DNA of 38,377 nucleotides from NCBI RefSeq assembly GCF_018156225.1, contig NZ_JAGTAR010000047.1, positions 1 to 38,377 on the forward strand, in the 5' to 3' direction. Both the position numbers and the translations under genes were made by a program. The notes under the pieces are model-generated. The model was given only the letters and a program-made list of their open reading frames with translations, searched no databases and had not been told where the DNA came from. Shown here piece by piece: positions 35,941 to 38,377 of this stretch (its first letter is position 1; each line of letters begins with the position of its first letter). Origin of the DNA: Carboxylicivirga sediminis (GTDB lineage: Bacteria; Bacteroidota; Bacteroidia; Bacteroidales; Marinilabiliaceae).

Positions 35941-35982
35941 ATAACAAAAGCCACACTATCGCTAACGTGCCTTTTGTTTTAT
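35941..35982 (+). terminator. Orphan terminator-like hairpin
   Basis: ATAACAAAAGCCAC (35941-35954) pairs with GTGCCTTTTG (35968-35977) at nine of ten positions, and the 3' side continues into TTTTATT. It looks like an intrinsic terminator, yet no gene lies upstream on either strand, which suggests a decayed transcription unit. Confidence 0.45.
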
Positions 35983-36100
35983 TATACAGGCCGGAGGCCT
36001 TTGTTTAAAGCGACGTAGCCACAGGCATACGCCGAACGATTTACATTATTTAGTTCCTACGTGGAACGAGGTTACAGACTAAAGATTATCTCGAACGAAG
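35983..36100. other. Gene-free spacer with REP-like fragments
   Basis: No coding frame is supported. It has an AGGCC-GG-AGGCC inverted repeat near 35989-36000 and repeat-like text around GCATACGCCGAACGATTTAC (36027-36046) and TTCCTACGTGGAACGAGG (36053-36070), of a kind often dispersed in Bacteroidota genomes. I see only single copies in the window. Confidence 0.35.
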
Positions 36101-36293
36101 TCAAAGACTTCGCTCAGCTGGGGAATTCAATCGAGAGTTATGTATATCTAAAGGGCTTTTTGTTGCTCCAACTCCATATTTAAAAATATCTAATTCAACA
36201 CCATAACTGCCTGTTCCACCATACATATTGACGAATGAAAAATTTCTTGAATCTCCGTCGTAAACTGAAAAACCTGCACTAATTCCAATATTT
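36101..36293 (-). pseudogene. 5'-truncated coding fragment cut by a REPIN-like element
   Basis: On the minus strand one frame stays open from the edge of the repeat at 36293 to a TGA at 36101-36103, without an in-frame start near its beginning. It translates to a glycine-rich, beta-like stretch that includes NIGISAGFSVYDGDSRNFS, VNMYGGTGSYGVELDIF and KYGVGATKSPLDIHNS, followed by a short tail (SPAERSL) encoded in what looks like repeat DNA. The composition resembles the C-terminal end of a real protein rather than chance sequence, but I do not recognise the family. Confidence 0.5.
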
Positions 36294-36399
36294 CCCCTCG
36301 CTGGCGAGGATTTACAATCCGTGCCATTGTTTTATAAGCAAAACATCCTGGAAGCCTGTTTATTCCATAGCACAGATTACAAATCTTCGCTAGTTATGG
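36294..36399. repeat. REPIN-like element copy B
   Basis: Left hairpin around GGATTTACAATCC, conserved centre with GCAAAACATCCTGGAAGCC, right hairpin AGATTACAAATCT. The left and right ends are related as inverted copies (GATTTACAATCCGTGC against GCACAGATTACAAATC). It separates the truncated fragment from the 122-residue gene. Confidence 0.75.
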
Positions 36400-36406
36400 A
36401 TTTCAC

Positions 36407-36775
36407 TCAACGCGGGATTTGTTTCCACCCTTCTGATGGGCTATTCCAAAACTTAGATAAAGCAGGTTTTTCTAGCATTATGAAATTATGCCTAGGATAC
36501 TCAGGATTATACTTAACAAAGAATCGGTGTTTAATTACGTTGTCATATTCAGTAGAAACATGCATTCTTTGTTCATACAAAATATCTGAAACAGTAAACT
36601 CATAATAAACTGTATAACCGTTCCTAAAATTCGCTTTAAAATCTGTAACCATTCCTACAGTATAACGCCCATCCTTTTTGATCTTATTATGTGCAATCTG
36701 AGAATAAAGAACATATCCTACATAACCAAGGATTATTATTAAAACAATTACAACTGTTTTTGGCTTGTTATTCAT
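36407..36775 (-). CDS. Hypothetical protein with one N-terminal membrane helix
   Basis: This 122-residue protein has a membrane helix at about residues 8-25 (VVIVLIIILGYVGYVLYS) preceded by KPK, so it is probably anchored with the rest outside the cytosol or on the inner-membrane surface. The soluble part has beta-strand patterns: YTVGMVTDFKANFRNGYTVYYEFTV, then a KHRFFVKYNPEYPRHNFIM block. This arrangement, a helix followed by a strand-rich domain ending in VKYNPEYP, is found in many small Bacteroidota proteins of unknown role, similar in style to DUF3592. The stop lies 8 bp from REPIN-like copy B, and the last residues may have been altered by it. Confidence 0.65.
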   Translation of the reverse strand: MNNKPKTVVIVLIIILGYVGYVLYSQIAHNKIKKDGRYTVGMVTDFKANFRNGYTVYYEFTVSDILYEQRMHVSTEYDNVIKHRFFVKYNPEYPRHNFIMLEKPALSKFWNSPSEGWKQIPR

Positions 36776-36825
36776 AAGCTACATATTTTCCATTCATAAC
36801 CGTCACTTCCAACAATCCCTTCTCT

Positions 36826-37041
36826 CCCCTCGCTGGCACTAATTTGCAATCCCTACCATTTTTATTACAATCAAAACATCCTGGAAGCCTGTTTATTCCA
36901 TAAGGACTTATTGACATCCTCCATCATTGCATCGACATTCCAATTAGGCTAAACGAATCTAAAAATAATACACTACTCCCCAAAATTTTGATCGTATCTT
37001 ATTAAATACATTCCACATGTCATAATGACATATTTATTTAT
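36826..37041. repeat. Composite repeat CX1: left half of the REPIN-like element joined to sequence X
   Basis: 36826-36902 is the left hairpin and centre of the REPIN-like element (a diverged left arm, but intact CATCCTGGAAGCC). At TTCCATA the usual right hairpin is replaced by an unrelated sequence of about 140 bp (36903-37041) that includes the palindrome ATGTCAT-A-ATGACAT (37017-37031). The same junction and the same 140 bp recur at 37721-37860. Confidence 0.75.
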
Positions 37042-37147
37042 CCCTCGCTGCCGCGGATTTACAATCCGCGCCTTTGTTTTATAAGCAAAACATCCTGGAA
37101 GCCTTTTTATTCCATAGCACAGATTACAAATCTGCGCTAACTATGGG
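37042..37147. repeat. REPIN-like element copy D (best-formed)
   Basis: This copy has a perfect left palindrome CGCGGATTTACAATCCGCG, the conserved centre with TTTTATAAGCAAAACATCC and GGAAGCC, and a right hairpin CAGATTACAAATCTG followed by GCGCTAACTATGGG. It directly follows sequence X1 and precedes the 3' end of the 147-residue gene by 11 bp. Confidence 0.8.
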
Positions 37148-37158
37148 AACGGCATACA

Positions 37159-37602
37159 TCATTCACTTACTCTACGGTGAGCTAAGGTAAATGAAGCTAG
37201 TAAATTATTTAAATAATCAACTTCATGTTTTAGATTATTATCCTGATAAATACGTTCAACTTCATTTAATATTAACTCGTATTCTTTTTTATTCTTAATC
37301 ATTCCATTTTTCTTGACTCTAGCAATACTTCTTAACCTTTTTTCTTCTTCAATATCTTCTCCAATTTCAAGCTTCAACCTTAGCCTTAATTTATCTTTAT
37401 CTTCTGTGGGTAATTCATTCATGAAAGAATTCATTTCTTTATTTATTCCCTTTAGTTCTTTTAATGATTTCGAATTATATGCATTCACTGCTATTGCATT
37501 AAATGCACCCATTGCTATAGAATTAGCTTCATCCTCCATGAAAAAGTTATAAAACACTTTATAACGCAACCAATAATATTGGATTTCATCTTTTTCCTTC
37601 AT
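37159..37602 (-). CDS. Hypothetical, highly charged helical protein (147 residues)
   Basis: I do not recognise the family. The sequence is rich in Lys, Glu, Asn and Leu and is predicted to be mostly alpha-helical, with likely coiled-coil segments around residues 45-95 (KSLKELKGINKEMNSFMNEL and EIGEDIEEEKRLRSIAR) and 105-135. A short less charged segment (MEDEANSIAMGAFNAIAVNAY) lies near the N-terminus; it is not clearly a membrane helix. Composition is AT-rich and unlike the dcw genes. It is enclosed by repeats D and E, so it may have arrived or been kept as an isolated accessory gene. Coding status is likely but not certain. Confidence 0.55.
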   Translation of the reverse strand: MKEKDEIQYYWLRYKVFYNFFMEDEANSIAMGAFNAIAVNAYNSKSLKELKGINKEMNSFMNELPTEDKDKLRLRLKLEIGEDIEEEKRLRSIARVKKNGMIKNKKEYELILNEVERIYQDNNLKHEVDYLNNLLASFTLAHRRVSE

Positions 37603-37656
37603 ATAAATAAATCTTTAAGGCTTTCCAAAATATGTATATTCCATAAAATAGTAAAA

Positions 37657-37860
37657 CCCCTCGCTGCCATCCGCGCCTTTGTTTTATAAGCAAAACACCC
37701 AGGAAGCCATTTTATTCCATAAGGACTTATTGACATCCTCCATCATTGTATCGACATTCCAATTAGGCTAAACGAATCTAAAAATAATACACATCTCCCC
37801 AAAATTTTGATCATATCTTATTAAACACATCCTACATGTCATAATGACATGTTTATTTAT
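37657..37860. repeat. Composite repeat EX2: second copy of the half-REPIN plus sequence X
   Basis: 37657-37720 is a REPIN-like left half in which about 10 bp of the left hairpin are missing (CTCGCTGCC runs straight into ATCCGCGCC). 37721-37860 repeats sequence X of 36903-37041 with few differences by eye. Its inner palindrome here is longer, ACATGTCAT-A-ATGACATGT (37834-37852). Confidence 0.75.
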
Positions 37861-37870
37861 CAATAATGCT

Positions 37871-38057
37871 GCTGGAAGCATTGCGCACTGCTTTGGAGCC
37901 ATTGGGAAGCGCTTTTGCCTGCCATGTTGTCGCTTTGAGCCACTGTGCACCCGGCTGGAACCACCGGGAAGGCGGCTGAAGCCATTGCGCAGCCGCTGGA
38001 GGCACTGTGCGGCGCCTCCGAGCCATTGCGCAGCGGTTGTAAGGCATTGGGAAGCGG
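37871..38057. repeat. GC-rich minisatellite, about nine units of 20-22 bp
   Basis: Nine imperfect units begin at about 37871, 37891, 37912, 37933, 37955, 37976, 37996, 38016 and 38037. Each resembles CTTTGGAGCCATTGCGCAGCG, with GCCATTGCGCAG or GCCATTGGGAAG at the core. The tract is markedly richer in G and C than the DNA around it. Open frames cross it on both strands because the unit is near 21 bp, but the seven-residue periodic peptides they give do not look like a protein, so I treat it as repeat DNA. Confidence 0.75.
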
Positions 38058-38155
38058 ATTAGGGCAAATAACATTCGGGCTAAGACGCAAGACATGAGAC
38101 AGAAGACGCCAAACTCTCGTCCTGGTGCACAGTGCTTAGTAACCAGTGCCCGCAC
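38058..38155. other. Spacer with AGAC-rich simple sequence
   Basis: No gene is seen. Around 38083-38110 the sequence has repeated AAGAC/GAGAC units. This lies between the minisatellite and REPIN-like copy F. Confidence 0.3.
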
Positions 38156-38262
38156 CCCCTCGCTGGCGGGGATTTGCAATCCGTGCCATTATTTATATCC
38201 AAAACATCCTGGAAGTCTTTTTCTTACATAGCACAGATTACAAATCTGCGCTAACTATTGGG
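38156..38262. repeat. REPIN-like element copy F
   Basis: Left hairpin GGATTTGCAATCC inside CTCGCTGGCG, centre CAAAACATCCTGGAAG, right hairpin CAGATTACAAATCTG followed by GCGCTAACTATTGGG. The centre is more diverged than in copies B and D, whereas both hairpins are intact. Confidence 0.75.
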
Positions 38263-38377
38263 TTTATAAGACCGTAGATGCCAGACTAAACACCGCACCC
38301 CCATCTCCCGTCATCCAGCTCATTCAACTTTCAACTCCTCAACTCTAAACTCTTCAACTCTAAACCCCAAACCCTAA
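38263..38377. other. Pyrimidine-rich end of the window
   Basis: No gene is supported. The last 50 bases repeat CAACTC and CTCTAAAC several times, a low-complexity tract of one-strand C, T and A. Confidence 0.35.

Noticed and set aside
37844-38179. Open frames on both strands across the minisatellite, giving 7-residue periodic peptides
   Set aside because: The frames exist only because the repeat unit is near 21 bp and lacks stops. They occur on both strands, and the peptides have no fold-like features.
35622-38262. CRISPR array
   Set aside because: The repeats are about 105 bp, unevenly spaced, differ in completeness and flank genes; there are no regular spacers and no cas genes.
38330-38377. 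Telomere-like CCCTAA/CTCTAAAC repeats at the window end
   Set aside because: The units are irregular and few, and the window end is a cut point rather than a known replicon end; low-complexity sequence is the simpler reading.

Overview
The window looks like chromosomal DNA of a member of the Bacteroidota, probably the Bacteroidia/Marinilabiliales side, though the genus cannot be fixed from sequence alone. The evidence is: (i) the gene order of the division and cell-wall cluster, mraZ to ftsZ followed by yqeY and without murF or ddl; (ii) putative promoters of the TTG-N(17-23)-TAnnTTTG type rather than TTGACA/TATAAT; (iii) families typical of the phylum, such as the DUF3857/transglutaminase pair, the head-GIN DUF2807 protein and the FtsL-like protein; (iv) weak, A-rich ribosome binding sites. 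MurE carries DNPR, so the peptidoglycan is probably of the meso-diaminopimelate type.

Layout. 1-1185: an AT-rich accessory gene of the formylglycine-generating-enzyme fold without the catalytic cysteines, followed by a long imperfect inverted-repeat element. 1186-7264 (minus): two tandem DUF3857/transglutaminase-like exported proteins (one with an intact Cys-His-Asp triad, one degenerate), an exported GGSD-repeat beta-helix protein, and an alanine/glycine:cation symporter. 7510-11855 (plus): class I fumarase, an O6-alkylguanine-DNA methyltransferase and ATP-dependent PEP carboxykinase, the two metabolic genes being part of C4 metabolism around oxaloacetate. 12095-14295: small genes, namely an unknown 78-residue protein, a degenerate single-domain DEAD-box-like protein overlapping a YchJ protein, an exported NTF2-like protein convergent with it, and a DUF493 protein.

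14461-19562 (plus): a complete respiratory oxidase operon in the order Sco, subunit I, III, IV, II fused to cytochrome c, heme O synthase. Subunit I has the YSHP-A-VY sequence of A2-type oxidases, so this is a caa3-like enzyme. It ends at a strong bidirectional terminator shared with the dcw cluster.

35403-19638 (minus): the full dcw cluster (mraZ, rsmH, ftsL, ftsI with PASTA, murE, mraY, murD, ftsW, murG, murC, ftsQ, ftsA, ftsZ) plus yqeY, mostly with overlaps or gaps under 12 bp. It is preceded by three to four GTGGT boxes at exact 10-bp spacing over the putative -33 element, a good candidate for MraZ autoregulation.

35481-38377: a repeat-dense accessory region. It holds six copies or remnants of a roughly 105-bp two-hairpin (REPIN-like) element, a duplicated roughly 200-bp composite of half this element plus a second sequence, a 22-bp tandem repeat of palindromic sites with paired base changes, a GC-rich 21-bp minisatellite, orphan terminator-like hairpins, one truncated gene fragment and two orphan genes on the minus strand. 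This is the least explained part of the window. No tRNA, rRNA, CRISPR array or transposase gene was seen.
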